From Alkalihalobacillus bogoriensis ATCC BAA-922 (GTDB lineage: Bacteria; Bacillota; Bacilli; Bacillales; Bacillaceae_F), in the NCBI RefSeq assembly GCF_000621445.1, contig NZ_JHYI01000022.1, positions 43,737 to 107,736 of the forward strand: a DNA stretch of 64,000 bases. Reading direction: 5' to 3'. The position numbers and the translations under genes are program-made. The number at the start of each line of letters is the position of its first letter. Positions within the stretch are counted from its first letter, which is position 1. The notes beneath the pieces were generated by a model. The model searched no databases and was not told the origin of the DNA. It worked only from the letters and a program-made list of their open reading frames with translations. Shown piece after piece: positions 35,336-43,738 of this stretch.

Positions 35336-35697
35336 CAAAACGTAAAGATGTTTATTGGTATAATGGTTATGAACAGATATTCTTTTCAACTATCGTCCTA
35401 CCAGATCATGGTGTTGTCATTGTAAATGGCGTAGAATATGTTATTCGATCTTGTATACAGTCAACAACACGGCAACAGCTTCAAGAAGAACTGAAGCGTT
35501 GGAAAGCTTGGGAAGAGCTTGAAAAGTCACGAAAATTCATTATTATTGGGTCAGACGTAGGAAAAGGAGTCGTACCGATCGAAGCAGAGAATCGAAAATG
35601 GCGTGACTATGTAGGTTGGTTTTATCAAGATCTTGTTAACGTTTGTGACAGAGTTGATGTCATTTGGTATGGATTATCGCAAACGATTAAATCGTAG
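35269..35697 (+). CDS. Short CobU-like protein (copy 2)
   Basis: A 142-residue protein that starts with a P-loop variant GGAFNGKSKWAKKHY at residues 5-19 and keeps IIIGSDVGKGVVPIEAENRKWRDYVG (named in part), the CobU motif that copy 1 lacks, while it lacks the DCxTxW motif and the guanylylated-His segment. The start is GTG, supported by AAAGGAGGGG about 7 bases upstream; it overlaps cobC by 67 bases. It is probably a degenerate or specialised CobU paralogue; whether it is active alone, or needs copy 1, is not known. Confidence 0.75.
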   Translation: MHFITGGAFNGKSKWAKKHYQLTKRKDVYWYNGYEQIFFSTIVLPDHGVVIVNGVEYVIRSCIQSTTRQQLQEELKRWKAWEELEKSRKFIIIGSDVGKGVVPIEAENRKWRDYVGWFYQDLVNVCDRVDVIWYGLSQTIKS

Positions 35698-35708
35698 GGG
35701 GAATGAAA

Positions 35709-36302
35709 ATGAGGTTGTATACGAGAACAGGGGATGAAGGCAAAACAAGCGTAATTGGTGGTCGTTTGGATAAAGATGATACGAGAGTAATTGCCTATGG
35801 TACAACAGATGAACTCAATTCATTTGTAGGTGTCGTTATTGCACAGTTAGATGAGTCTCTTTTTCCTGATGTCCGTCAAGAGTTAGTAAAAATACAACAT
35901 GAATTATTTGATTGTGGTGGCGATTTAGCAATGATAAAAGAAACTGAAAAACGGCAATACAAAGCAAAAGAAGACATTGTGACATTTCTGGAAACGAGAA
36001 TTGATGAGTACATTAAAGAAGCTCCAGAGCTTGAGCGCTTTATTTTACCGGGAGGGTCATTAGCGGCAGCCAATATTCATGTTTGTCGGACGATTACGAG
36101 ACGAGCAGAGCGATATGCAACAAGACTGCAACGAGAGGGTGATACAAATCCGGTTGTGTTAAAATATTTAAACCGACTTTCAGACTACTTTTTTGCCATT
36201 GCTCGTGTAGTCAATTTTCGTTTAGGTGTACAAGATGTGGAATATGAGCGAAGTGCAATCGTATTCCGAGAAGGAAAAAGAAAAGAAGAAAAAAATAAAT
36301 GA
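35709..36302 (+). CDS. yvqK: PduO-type ATP:cob(I)alamin adenosyltransferase
   Basis: A 197-residue adenosyltransferase that makes the cobalt-carbon bond. LYTRTGDEGKTSVIGG at the N terminus is the ATP-binding signature of PduO enzymes; FILPGGSLAAANIHVCRTITRRAER near 118-143 (named in part) and NRLSDYFFAIAR near 160-172 are the other conserved parts. ATG 35709 is preferred over 35703 because GGGGGAATGAAA gives a 7-base spacing. B. subtilis YvqK is next to its btu genes in the same way. The C terminus is Lys/Glu-rich. A terminator closes the operon. Confidence 0.94.
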   Translation: MRLYTRTGDEGKTSVIGGRLDKDDTRVIAYGTTDELNSFVGVVIAQLDESLFPDVRQELVKIQHELFDCGGDLAMIKETEKRQYKAKEDIVTFLETRIDEYIKEAPELERFILPGGSLAAANIHVCRTITRRAERYATRLQREGDTNPVVLKYLNRLSDYFFAIARVVNFRLGVQDVEYERSAIVFREGKRKEEKNK

Positions 36303-36311
36303 AAGAAAGAG

Positions 36312-36350
36312 ATACCGATTTCAAACATGTTTTGAAGCGGTATTTTTTTT
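36312..36350 (+). terminator. Terminator of the B12 operon
   Basis: ATACCGATTTCAAA pairs with TTTTGAAGCGGTAT (one A-G mismatch) around a short loop and runs into eight T. It lies 9 bases after the adenosyltransferase gene. Confidence 0.9.
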
Positions 36351-36577
36351 CGGTGTTATTGCAAAAAATCCGCTTTTTTCAGAATTTTATTCTAATATAG
36401 GTAATATTTGTAACCTTTTTACGTAAAAAGCGATAAATATGTTGAGGAGACTTTATTCAAAATGTAAATAATCCAGTCCAAAAAAAATTTGACTTTGTCC
36501 TTTAAAATTTCGCTCATTCTTTTTTATTATTCTCATAAATTTACAATTAGGAATGGATTCAAAAGAGGAGGATGGAA

Positions 36578-37528
36578 ATGAGAGGGTGGCTGATTTCATT
36601 CAGCGTTTGTTTCATCATGATAGGCTGTAGCACAGGAGGCGATGTGGAGTCTAAAACAGCAGAACTTCATTCACCCGTTAGTAGTTTAATTGAAAGTGTT
36701 GGAAAAAAACCGATGAAGTGGGAAATTACATTAATTGATGAAAGAGATGGTTCGATCGAATCGCTTTTACTTAATGATTATGGTTATTTTTCTTCAGTTG
36801 ATCAATTAGACAAACAACAGCTTGCCAGCTATGCGGCACAGTTAGCAAGTGGAATTGATGAGCCAATGATTAATCCAACCGTGGACTTGGAAGGAAACAT
36901 TATCGAAGGGAGAAATCGGACAATATTGTCTGAAGCTGAACTAGTTGAAAAGTTAATGAATTTACATTATTTTGACAATGAAGTAACGCTACCGATTTAC
37001 GAAACAGAACCTACATTAACAACAGCTGATTTAAAAGGAATTACAGATGTCGTTATAGGTAGCTATCAAACTACTTTTAATCAATATGTGACAGGAAGAT
37101 CAAAGAATATTAAACTTTCATCGGATGCGATTCAACATTATGTATTAGCCCCTGGTGACGTTTTTTCCTTCAATAAGGTGGTTGGTGAACGAACGGTCGA
37201 AAGAGGTTATCAGGAAGCGAAAGAAATTGTTAATGAACAATTTGTTATGGGCATTGGTGGTGGCATTTGCCAGACATCTTCGACTTTGTTTAATGCGGTC
37301 GATAAAGCAGGGTTAGAAATTGTGGAACGATATACCCATTCTCGTGAAATTGGATATGTTCCTGCAAACCGTGATGCGACAGTATCATGGGGGGGACCTG
37401 ACTTTAAGTTTAAAAACTCATATTCTTTTCCCGTGCTAATTAAAACGGATGTCTCTCTTGAACAAGGAGTTATTGTTGTTGAAGTATTAGCATCAAAACC
37501 AGTAGAAGAACTCGTTGTATCACATTAA
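36578..37528 (+). CDS. VanW-family lipoprotein
   Basis: A 316-residue lipoprotein (signal peptide, lipobox MIGC, Cys at 17) with a VanW domain from about residue 175. The domain shows SYQTTFNQY, IKLSSDAIQHYVLAPGDVFSFN (key part APGDVFSFNKVVGERT), the conserved GIGGGICQTSSTLFNA near 228-243, and REIGYVPANRDATV near 260-273. VanW proteins are cell-wall associated, function unclear. ATG 36578 is chosen because GAGGAGG lies 6 bases before it. It stands 135 bases upstream of a germinant receptor operon with a hairpin between, and may or may not share its transcript. Confidence 0.85.
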   Translation: MRGWLISFSVCFIMIGCSTGGDVESKTAELHSPVSSLIESVGKKPMKWEITLIDERDGSIESLLLNDYGYFSSVDQLDKQQLASYAAQLASGIDEPMINPTVDLEGNIIEGRNRTILSEAELVEKLMNLHYFDNEVTLPIYETEPTLTTADLKGITDVVIGSYQTTFNQYVTGRSKNIKLSSDAIQHYVLAPGDVFSFNKVVGERTVERGYQEAKEIVNEQFVMGIGGGICQTSSTLFNAVDKAGLEIVERYTHSREIGYVPANRDATVSWGGPDFKFKNSYSFPVLIKTDVSLEQGVIVVEVLASKPVEELVVSH

Positions 37529-37539
37529 AATAAGCAGGT

Positions 37540-37581
37540 GAGGTTGTGCCAAATGAAGCTTTACTTCTCTGGCACGACCTC
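37540..37581 (+). terminator. Hairpin between the VanW gene and the ger operon
   Basis: GAGGTTGTGCCA pairs with TGGCACGACCTC (12 bp, one G-U) around an 18-base loop and is followed by a modestly T-rich stretch. It may be a weak terminator of the VanW gene or a leader structure for gerXA. Confidence 0.5.
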
Positions 37582-37663
37582 TATTTGTGTTTGGTGCATA
37601 ATGGGACCTTTGTTCCTTCATACTAAGAAAGGAGATATACACCAATGTAAAGGAGGTTCTGTG

Positions 37664-39160
37664 ATGTTAATGAAGTGGTTAAAACAGTTTCAAGCCAAAG
37701 CCATACAGCAAAATGATACAGTAGAATCTGTATTAACCGACTTTAAACAATCGAATGATTTTGCATTCTTTACACATCAGGAACCTATCCATTATACGAT
37801 TTGTTATTTAACAACGATGGTCGATTCAAATCGATTACATCGTGATTGCTTACCATATATAAATAAATATATTCAAAATGGGTTATCGGTCATTAAAGCA
37901 AATATCCCAGTCGAAGATGTGACAATCACGACAGATGTGGGAACAGTCAAACAAAAAATACTAGAAGGTTGTATTGGAGTCAAACTGGCCTCATCTCCAA
38001 ATGAATTGTTGTTAATTAAAGCTAGGGCTAGTTTCGATCGTGAAGTCGCTCCTCCTGAAATTGAATTTACAGTGACGGGACCACAAGAAGCCTTTGTAGA
38101 ATCGTTAGAAACGAACTTAAACTTAATTCGGAAACGATTACCGTTAGCCCAACTTAAAGTGAAGCAAATAGAAGTGGGAAAATTATCAAAAACAAAAGTT
38201 GCCGTCCTCTATTTGGATGGGGTTGCTGATCCATCAAATGTCCAAACAATGGTGCAACGATTAAGCCATATTGAGTTTGACCAGGTTTTAGATAGTACGA
38301 CACTAAGCCAAATGATTGCTGATGACTCGATGACACTGTTTCCACAGCTTGTTAATACAGAAAGACCTGACCGAGTAGCAGCTGTGTTAGCGGAAGGAAA
38401 AGTGGCCTTTTTTTGTGATGGTTCTCCTGAAGCCATCTTTGGTCCGGCGACGTTAATTGAGTTTTTCTCATCATTAGAAGATTATTATTTACCATGGCAT
38501 GTGTCTTCTGCCGTTCGCATTTTGCGTTTTTTTGCGGTAGCATTTTCGGTCTTAGCGACACCAATTTATGTCGCAGTGTTGACGTTTCATTATGAATTAA
38601 TTCCAAGAGATTTGTTAGCTACCATTGTTGCCTCTAGAAGTAATATTCCATTTCCTCCAATTGTGGAAGCGATATTTTTAGAGTTAACGATTGAATTGTT
38701 AAGAGAAGCGGGTGCTAGGTTACCAACCAAAGTTGGACAAACAATAGGAATTGTAGGAGGAATTGTTATCGGACAAGCCTCTGTAGAAGCAGGGTTAACA
38801 AGCAATATCTTATTAATTATTGTTGCATTAAGTGCTTTGGCTTCTTTTACAACACCTGTATATCAAATGAGCAATACGATTCGAATGATACGGTTTCCGT
38901 TTATTTTATTTGCTGCTTGGCTTGGTGGAATTGGCATTATGTTATGTATGTTGTTCATTGTGACACATTTACTGAAAATGACTTCATTAGGAAGACCTTA
39001 TTTAGAACCACTTTACCCATTACGATTAAAAGATTGGAAAGATGCATTTATTCGTTTACCATACAATTTGTTAAATACAAGGCCTGTCTTTCTTCGTCCC
39101 CAAAATAAAAAAAGACTGCCGTTGATGCGGATGTTTCAACAAAAAGACATTGATGAGTGA
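37664..39160 (+). CDS. gerXA: GerA-family spore germination receptor, A subunit
   Basis: A 498-residue A subunit. The N-terminal hydrophilic half (about 1-270) has DFAFFTHQEPIHYTICYLTT-like features (named in part), and the C-terminal half has five or so membrane helices (ILRFFAVAFSVLATPIYVAVL; VGGIVIGQASVEAGLTSN; FTTPVYQMSNTIRMIRFPFIL in part). PFPPIVEAIFLELTIELLREAG is a GerA family signature. ATG 37664 is preferred since AAAGGAGG lies 7 bases before it; longer frames reach back into the intergenic hairpin. First gene of an A-B-C receptor operon in the spore inner membrane. Confidence 0.93.
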   Translation: MLMKWLKQFQAKAIQQNDTVESVLTDFKQSNDFAFFTHQEPIHYTICYLTTMVDSNRLHRDCLPYINKYIQNGLSVIKANIPVEDVTITTDVGTVKQKILEGCIGVKLASSPNELLLIKARASFDREVAPPEIEFTVTGPQEAFVESLETNLNLIRKRLPLAQLKVKQIEVGKLSKTKVAVLYLDGVADPSNVQTMVQRLSHIEFDQVLDSTTLSQMIADDSMTLFPQLVNTERPDRVAAVLAEGKVAFFCDGSPEAIFGPATLIEFFSSLEDYYLPWHVSSAVRILRFFAVAFSVLATPIYVAVLTFHYELIPRDLLATIVASRSNIPFPPIVEAIFLELTIELLREAGARLPTKVGQTIGIVGGIVIGQASVEAGLTSNILLIIVALSALASFTTPVYQMSNTIRMIRFPFILFAAWLGGIGIMLCMLFIVTHLLKMTSLGRPYLEPLYPLRLKDWKDAFIRLPYNLLNTRPVFLRPQNKKRLPLMRMFQQKDIDE

Positions 39161-39178
39161 ACATAGAGGGTGAATAAC

Positions 39179-40288
39179 GTGAATAAGCCAATAAAAGAGC
39201 AATTTTTAGTTTCAGATTTTATGGTGTTTTTTTTAATTCATTCCATGCAAATTGGGGTCGGTATTCTAGGCTTTCAACGAATGGTCGTGAAGTCAGCTGG
39301 TTATGATGGTTGGATTTCTGTACTCATCGCTGGTATTTGTGTTCATGTCTTCATTTGGATGATATATAAAGTGCTATCAAAAGAAAAAGGAGATGTCATT
39401 TCGATTCATAAAGGTTTGTTCGGGAAGTGGTTCGGGAATTTTTTAAGTTCGCTATTACTTTTTTATTTCCTTTTATTAGCACTTACTGTTTTGAGATCAT
39501 ATATTGAAGTTGTGCAAGTATGGGTATTCCCTGAATTACCAACGGTTGTGATGAGTTTGTTTATTGTGATTGTTATGTATTTTATCGTAAGCGGAGGATT
39601 TCGTGCTGTTACTGGGTTTTGTGTCATTAGTTTTTTTCTGACGTTGCCTTTATTTGTCCTGCTTTTATTTCCGTTAGAGTTTGCGAATTGGATTAATTTA
39701 CTTCCAGTGTGGAAGCATACGATTTTAGAGTTAGTTGTAGGAGCAAAAGAAACGGTCATTAGTTTTCTAGGATTTGAATTATTGTTATTGTATTACCCGT
39801 TTATCAAAACAGCAAAACATTCACAAAGGTGGGCTCAATTAGGAGCTTTTGTTACAACGGTTGTTTATACAGGGATTATGTTCGTAAGCTTGTCTTTTTT
39901 CAGTGAGGAACAGCTAAACCGAACGATTTGGGCAACGTTGACAATGTTTAAAGTCGTAGAGTTGCCTTTTATTGAAAGAGTAGAATATATCGGAATTTCA
40001 ATGTGGTTAGTGCTAGTTGCACCGAATATTGCACTTGCGATATGGGGAGCGACTCGCGCAGGAAAACAAATTTCTGGAGTGAATCAAAAAATACTCTTAC
40101 TGTTGATGTTAGCTCTTGTTTTTATTCTTTCTTTATTCTTTGAAGACCGACATAGTATTCTTCAATTACAACAAGTTTTAGCTTATTGTGGTCTTGTTGT
40201 CCTTCTAGGCTATCTCCCCTTTCTTTTTTTGAGTCAGTTACTTATTACTAAAGTGAGGAAAAACAATGAATCTTCTCAAACTATGTAA
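39179..40288 (+). CDS. gerXB: GerB-family germinant permease, B subunit
   Basis: A 369-residue integral membrane protein of the GerAB/endospore germination permease family (APC-fold), with about ten helices. VSDFMVFFLIHSMQIGVGILGFQR at the N terminus and the KAETVISFLGFELLLLYYPFI-type segment near 190-210 are typical. GTG 39179 is chosen because AGAGGGTG lies 6 bases upstream; the in-frame GTG at 39170 is inside that SD. It overlaps gerXC by 23 bases. In GerA receptors the B subunit is thought to sense the germinant; the ligand cannot be inferred here. Confidence 0.93.
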   Translation: MNKPIKEQFLVSDFMVFFLIHSMQIGVGILGFQRMVVKSAGYDGWISVLIAGICVHVFIWMIYKVLSKEKGDVISIHKGLFGKWFGNFLSSLLLFYFLLLALTVLRSYIEVVQVWVFPELPTVVMSLFIVIVMYFIVSGGFRAVTGFCVISFFLTLPLFVLLLFPLEFANWINLLPVWKHTILELVVGAKETVISFLGFELLLLYYPFIKTAKHSQRWAQLGAFVTTVVYTGIMFVSLSFFSEEQLNRTIWATLTMFKVVELPFIERVEYIGISMWLVLVAPNIALAIWGATRAGKQISGVNQKILLLLMLALVFILSLFFEDRHSILQLQQVLAYCGLVVLLGYLPFLFLSQLLITKVRKNNESSQTM

Positions 40289-41360
40289 CACTGTATTATT
40301 ATTGTTCCTTTTAGCTGGCTGTGTGCAACAAAATATTATTGATGAAATTGGGCTCATTTATGCAGTTGGATTTGACCGGGAAGAAGATAAAATAAGAATG
40401 ACAGTCTCATTCCCTTCATTTGTTGAACATGGGGAAGAAAGTGCTCTTCAGTCTCAAGTTATGTATGCGGATGGGAATACATCTAGAGCCGCAAGAGACT
40501 TATTAAATACAAAGTCACAAAAGCCACTTCGGATTGGGCAAGTTAGGGTATTGTTATTTAGTGATGAATTAGCAAAAGAAGGATTAGAGATGTTTGTCGA
40601 TACGATGTACCGTGATCCACAAGTGGGAAACAGGGTTCTTCTTGCTGTGGTAGAAGGCAAAACAAACGAATTGTTTCTGACAGTGGCAGAAGGGGAAGAA
40701 GACCGAGTTGGAGAATTTTTACCCGATTTATTAGAACAAAATATTGCGATGCAAGTACTACCACCAACAAATTTGCATTTATTTCTATTTAGTATGTACA
40801 ACGATGGGAGAGATGCATTACTGCCTCTCATTTCTCTCGAAGGAGATTCGGTCAAAATCATTGGGACTGCGTTATTTGACCAAGACCAATATGTAGATAC
40901 ATTAAATTTGGATGAGTCGTTTATTCTTATGATGTTAAAGCAAAGTGGTGAAGGTGGGTCAAAAGAATTTAAGCTCGAAACAGAAGGAGGGAGAGAATAT
41001 TTCGTAGTAGAAAAAATTAGGTCAACAATGAAACGGCAAGTCCATTCAGGTGCGACACCTTCTTTTACATTACAGTTGGAATTTAAGGGGGAGATTACTG
41101 ATTATACCGGAAATCTAAATTTACAAGAACATACCCATCTTGAAACATTAGAGCAAGCGGTAGAACAACATATCCTTCAAACGGCTACAAATCTTGTATC
41201 GAGGTTTCAAGAACTAAACATTGACCCGATAGGACTAGGGGAAAAGTACCGTAGTACGACGAGACAGTGGGATGAAGAACAATGGAAAGAGATGTATCCC
41301 AACATGCAAATTCAAATACAAGTTGATGTTTCAATTGTACAATCAGGTTCAATCGAATAG
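40266..41360 (+). CDS. gerXC: Ger(x)C-family lipoprotein, C subunit
   Basis: A 364-residue lipoprotein with signal peptide and lipobox LAGC (Cys at 19). The family pattern is IDEIGLIYAVGFDREED near residues 24-40, RPLRIGQ-like KPLRIGQVRVLLFSDELAKEG near 81-102 (named in part) and an ERKILKYLEQ-like C-terminal alpha/beta domain including LGEKYRSTTRQWDEEQW near 323-339. It is the outer lipoprotein of the receptor. The gene starts inside gerXB (SD GTGAGGAAA just before), so the three subunits are translationally coupled. Confidence 0.93.
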   Translation: MNLLKLCNTVLLLFLLAGCVQQNIIDEIGLIYAVGFDREEDKIRMTVSFPSFVEHGEESALQSQVMYADGNTSRAARDLLNTKSQKPLRIGQVRVLLFSDELAKEGLEMFVDTMYRDPQVGNRVLLAVVEGKTNELFLTVAEGEEDRVGEFLPDLLEQNIAMQVLPPTNLHLFLFSMYNDGRDALLPLISLEGDSVKIIGTALFDQDQYVDTLNLDESFILMMLKQSGEGGSKEFKLETEGGREYFVVEKIRSTMKRQVHSGATPSFTLQLEFKGEITDYTGNLNLQEHTHLETLEQAVEQHILQTATNLVSRFQELNIDPIGLGEKYRSTTRQWDEEQWKEMYPNMQIQIQVDVSIVQSGSIE

Positions 41361-41459
41361 TTTTTAATAAATGTATGGAAATATTTGTTTTCATATAGAA
41401 TATGAGCGGTCAAGCCCTCATAAAATTAGGTGAAAGTAAAGTTTTTGGAGGGGGATAGC

Positions 41460-41555
41460 ATGGTTGATTATGGAAAAAGATTGTTAATTGTCGCTTGTTT
41501 TGCTTTAGTTCTCAGTATTTTGTTTATTAGTACATCAATGTCATTAGCCACTTGA
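41460..41555 (+). CDS. 31-residue single-pass membrane peptide downstream of the ger operon
   Basis: A short open frame (ATG 41460 to TGA 41555) with an excellent SD (TTGGAGGGGG, 5-6 bases before the ATG). The peptide is almost entirely one hydrophobic helix (LLIVACFALVLSILFISTSM). It is followed by a strong bidirectional terminator, and stands 99 bases after gerXC. I recognise no family, but SD strength, length of helix and terminator make translation likely. It shares a SILF-S--M core with the 34-residue peptide at 53851. Confidence 0.6.
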   Translation: MVDYGKRLLIVACFALVLSILFISTSMSLAT

Positions 41556-41576
41556 CCTCTAAGTGATACATCATAG

Positions 41577-41606
41577 AAAAAACCGGGCTTTGCTGCCCGG
41601 TTTTTT
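41577..41606. terminator. Bidirectional terminator between the small membrane peptide and serA
   Basis: AAAAAACCGGGC and GCCCGGTTTTTT form a perfect 12-bp stem around TTTGCT. It lies directly after the stop codons of both convergent genes. Confidence 0.93.
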
Positions 41607-41609
41607 ACT

Positions 41610-43181
41610 TTACAATTCGATTTTATCAGCGAATAAAATGTCATCGATGTTTGTTAATGCTTGAATGAGCTCATCACTAATTTCTTTATCGACGGTGACC
41701 ATCATAATCGCTTCTCCGCCTTCTTCTTTACGTCCTACTTGCATTGTTGCTATATTGACGTTATGTTCAGCTAACAATTGTCCGAAACGGCCGATAACCC
41801 CTGGTCGGTCTGTATGTTGAACGTAAATCAGGTGGCCCGCTGGGAAAAAGTCTACATTAAAGCCATTAATGGAAACGATACGTGGTCCGTATTCTTTAAT
41901 ATACGTCCCTTTAATGTCAAACGTACGATTTTCACCGTGAACAATCGCATGGATAATGTTTGCATAACCGTATGAGCGAGTTAAATGTTTTTCCCCAAAC
42001 TGAATGCCGCGTTCTTTGGCGATTAATGCTGCGTTAACGTCATTCACTCCAGCATCAACACGTGGTTGTAAAAAGCCTGCCATTAAACTGCGCGTTGTAA
42101 TAGATGTTTCAAGCTCCGTCACAGTCCCACCATAAAATACTTCAATTTCCTGAACTGGTGTTTTCATACATTGAGATAAAATATTCCCCATCGTTTTTGT
42201 TAACTCATAATAAGGTTTAACTTTTTCATATACTTCTTTTGAGAGCGTCGGTAAATTGATTGAATTACTAACTGGATTTCCTTCTAAAAATAACAATACT
42301 TCTTCTGATACTTGAGCTGCCACATTGAGTTGTGCTTCAACCGTAGAAGCAGCAATATGAGGTGTAGCAATGACATTATCATAAGATAATAACTCACGGT
42401 CAGTAGCGGGCTCTTCTTCAAACACATCTAGTGCTGCCCCAGCTATATGCCCAGTAGCTAAATAATGCTTTAACGCCGTTTCATCTATAATTCCACCACG
42501 CGCACAGTTAATTAAGAAAACCCCTTTTTTCGTTTTCCCGATATTGACCATTCCAAGAAGACCTTTTGTCTCTTTTGTTAATGGAGTGTGAACGGTGATA
42601 ATATCAGAACTTGCTAACACTTCGTCAAGAGAAGCCGAAACAACCCCAATTTTTGCTGCTCGCTCTTGAGTTAAAAATGGGTCGAATACGATTGGTTGCA
42701 TTTCAAATGCTTTTGCACGTTTGGCAAGTTGTGTACCAATACGGCCAAAACCAACAATTCCTAATGTTTTTCCACGAAGTTCAATACCTTGGAATCCTTT
42801 ACGGTTCCATTCACCAGATTTGATGGACATGTTCGCTTGAGGGATTTTTCTTGCTAATGAAGCGATCATAGCAAACGTATGTTCAGCCGTTGAAATTGTA
42901 TTTCCATCAGGAGCATTAACGACAACAATGCCATTTTTAGTTGCCGCATCAATATCAATATTATCGACACCAACCCCAGCACGCGCGATAATTTTTAAGT
43001 TCGGCATTTTTTCCATTACTTCTGCTGTAACGGTTGTCCCACTGCGTACAAGTAATGCATCAAATGAAGAAGCATCGTCGATTTCATTGACATTTTGTTC
43101 GACAATCCGAACATTATCACTTTCAAGTAAAGGTAATAAACCTTCTTTGCTCATTGGGTCAGATACTAAAATATTGTACAT
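41610..43181 (-). CDS. serA: D-3-phosphoglycerate dehydrogenase
   Basis: A 523-residue enzyme for the first step of serine synthesis. The NAD-binding domain has [20 protein letters not shown] near residues 142-161, with catalytic [11 protein letters not shown] (Arg), FEEEPA (Glu) and TPHIAAST (His). An intervening ASB-type domain and a C-terminal ACT domain ([15 protein letters not shown]) follow, as in the long SerA form. ATG 43181 gives the usual N terminus ([11 protein letters not shown]) with AAAGGAAG 7 bases upstream; in-frame ATGs at 43232 and 43256 would add 17 or 25 residues. Controlled by a T-box leader. Confidence 0.95.
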   Translation of the reverse strand: MYNILVSDPMSKEGLLPLLESDNVRIVEQNVNEIDDASSFDALLVRSGTTVTAEVMEKMPNLKIIARAGVGVDNIDIDAATKNGIVVVNAPDGNTISTAEHTFAMIASLARKIPQANMSIKSGEWNRKGFQGIELRGKTLGIVGFGRIGTQLAKRAKAFEMQPIVFDPFLTQERAAKIGVVSASLDEVLASSDIITVHTPLTKETKGLLGMVNIGKTKKGVFLINCARGGIIDETALKHYLATGHIAGAALDVFEEEPATDRELLSYDNVIATPHIAASTVEAQLNVAAQVSEEVLLFLEGNPVSNSINLPTLSKEVYEKVKPYYELTKTMGNILSQCMKTPVQEIEVFYGGTVTELETSITTRSLMAGFLQPRVDAGVNDVNAALIAKERGIQFGEKHLTRSYGYANIIHAIVHGENRTFDIKGTYIKEYGPRIVSINGFNVDFFPAGHLIYVQHTDRPGVIGRFGQLLAEHNVNIATMQVGRKEEGGEAIMMVTVDKEISDELIQALTNIDDILFADKIEL

Positions 43182-43362
43182 GTTTTGACTTCCTTTCTTT
43201 ACAGTTGGATCAGCGATTAGTTGTTGACTCATTCTCTCCACTCTCCTTATTTTCATGTAATCTGTAAAAGTTATACTTTTTTTCTCTCTTGTTTGTATGT
43301 GTTATTTTATTTTTCATATCCAATTAACGGGGCAGTCACTTCCTTTCATGTAAGCGCTAAAA

Positions 43363-43600
43363 TAAAAAAACCTTCACCCACCACGACACTAGGTCGTGAG
43401 GGGCGGAAGGTTTTCATTCCGCGGTACCACCCTCGTTCACATGCGCATTGCTTTGCATGCCTTAAGGAGAAATCCAAGTCTCCAAGATAACGGATTATCC
43501 GTATATTCCTACTTCGTTTCAGAATATAAACTCCGAAGTGCTTTCCAATTTGCCCCATACTAGTTCACAGCACCCACTAGCTCTCTTAAATGGAACGAAA
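43363..43600 (-). ncRNA. T-box leader (tRNA-sensing riboswitch) of serA
   Basis: On the minus strand the T-box core GGGTGGTACCGCGG (plus 43419-43432) is followed by AATGAAAACC and a terminator with stem AACCTTC / GAAGGTT and a T run (43363-43414, minus). Upstream, AGAGAG and GGGTGCTGTGAAC near 43570-43586 fit stem I. Uncharged tRNA would favour the antiterminator and serA expression. Serine or a related tRNA is expected from the gene; I could not place the specifier codon with confidence. Confidence 0.9.
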
Positions 43601-43645
43601 TTTTCATTCTTCATCATAGTTTTTCATATTTTCTAATTGTTTGAT

Positions 43646-43674
43646 AATTTATCATATTGATTACATTCTGTCAA
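43646..43674 (-). promoter_or_regulatory. Sigma-A promoter of the T-box-serA transcript
   Basis: On the minus strand TTGACA (plus 43669-43674), a 17-base spacer and TAAATT (43646-43651) form a promoter with perfect -35 and weak -10, about 45 bases before the T-box stem I. Confidence 0.6.
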
Positions 43675-43738
43675 TTGGATTCTTCTTTTTTCACGATTTC
43701 AACATAAAATATAAAAGAGGAAGAGGAGGGAGTATAAT

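Noticed and set aside
40454..40861. 135-codon minus-strand ORF inside gerXC
   Set aside because: Antisense to a clear Ger(x)C lipoprotein, with no SD and no family resemblance.
43420..43600. Serine specifier codon of the T-box
   Set aside because: Stem I could not be folded reliably by eye and several triplets were possible, so no specifier was assigned.
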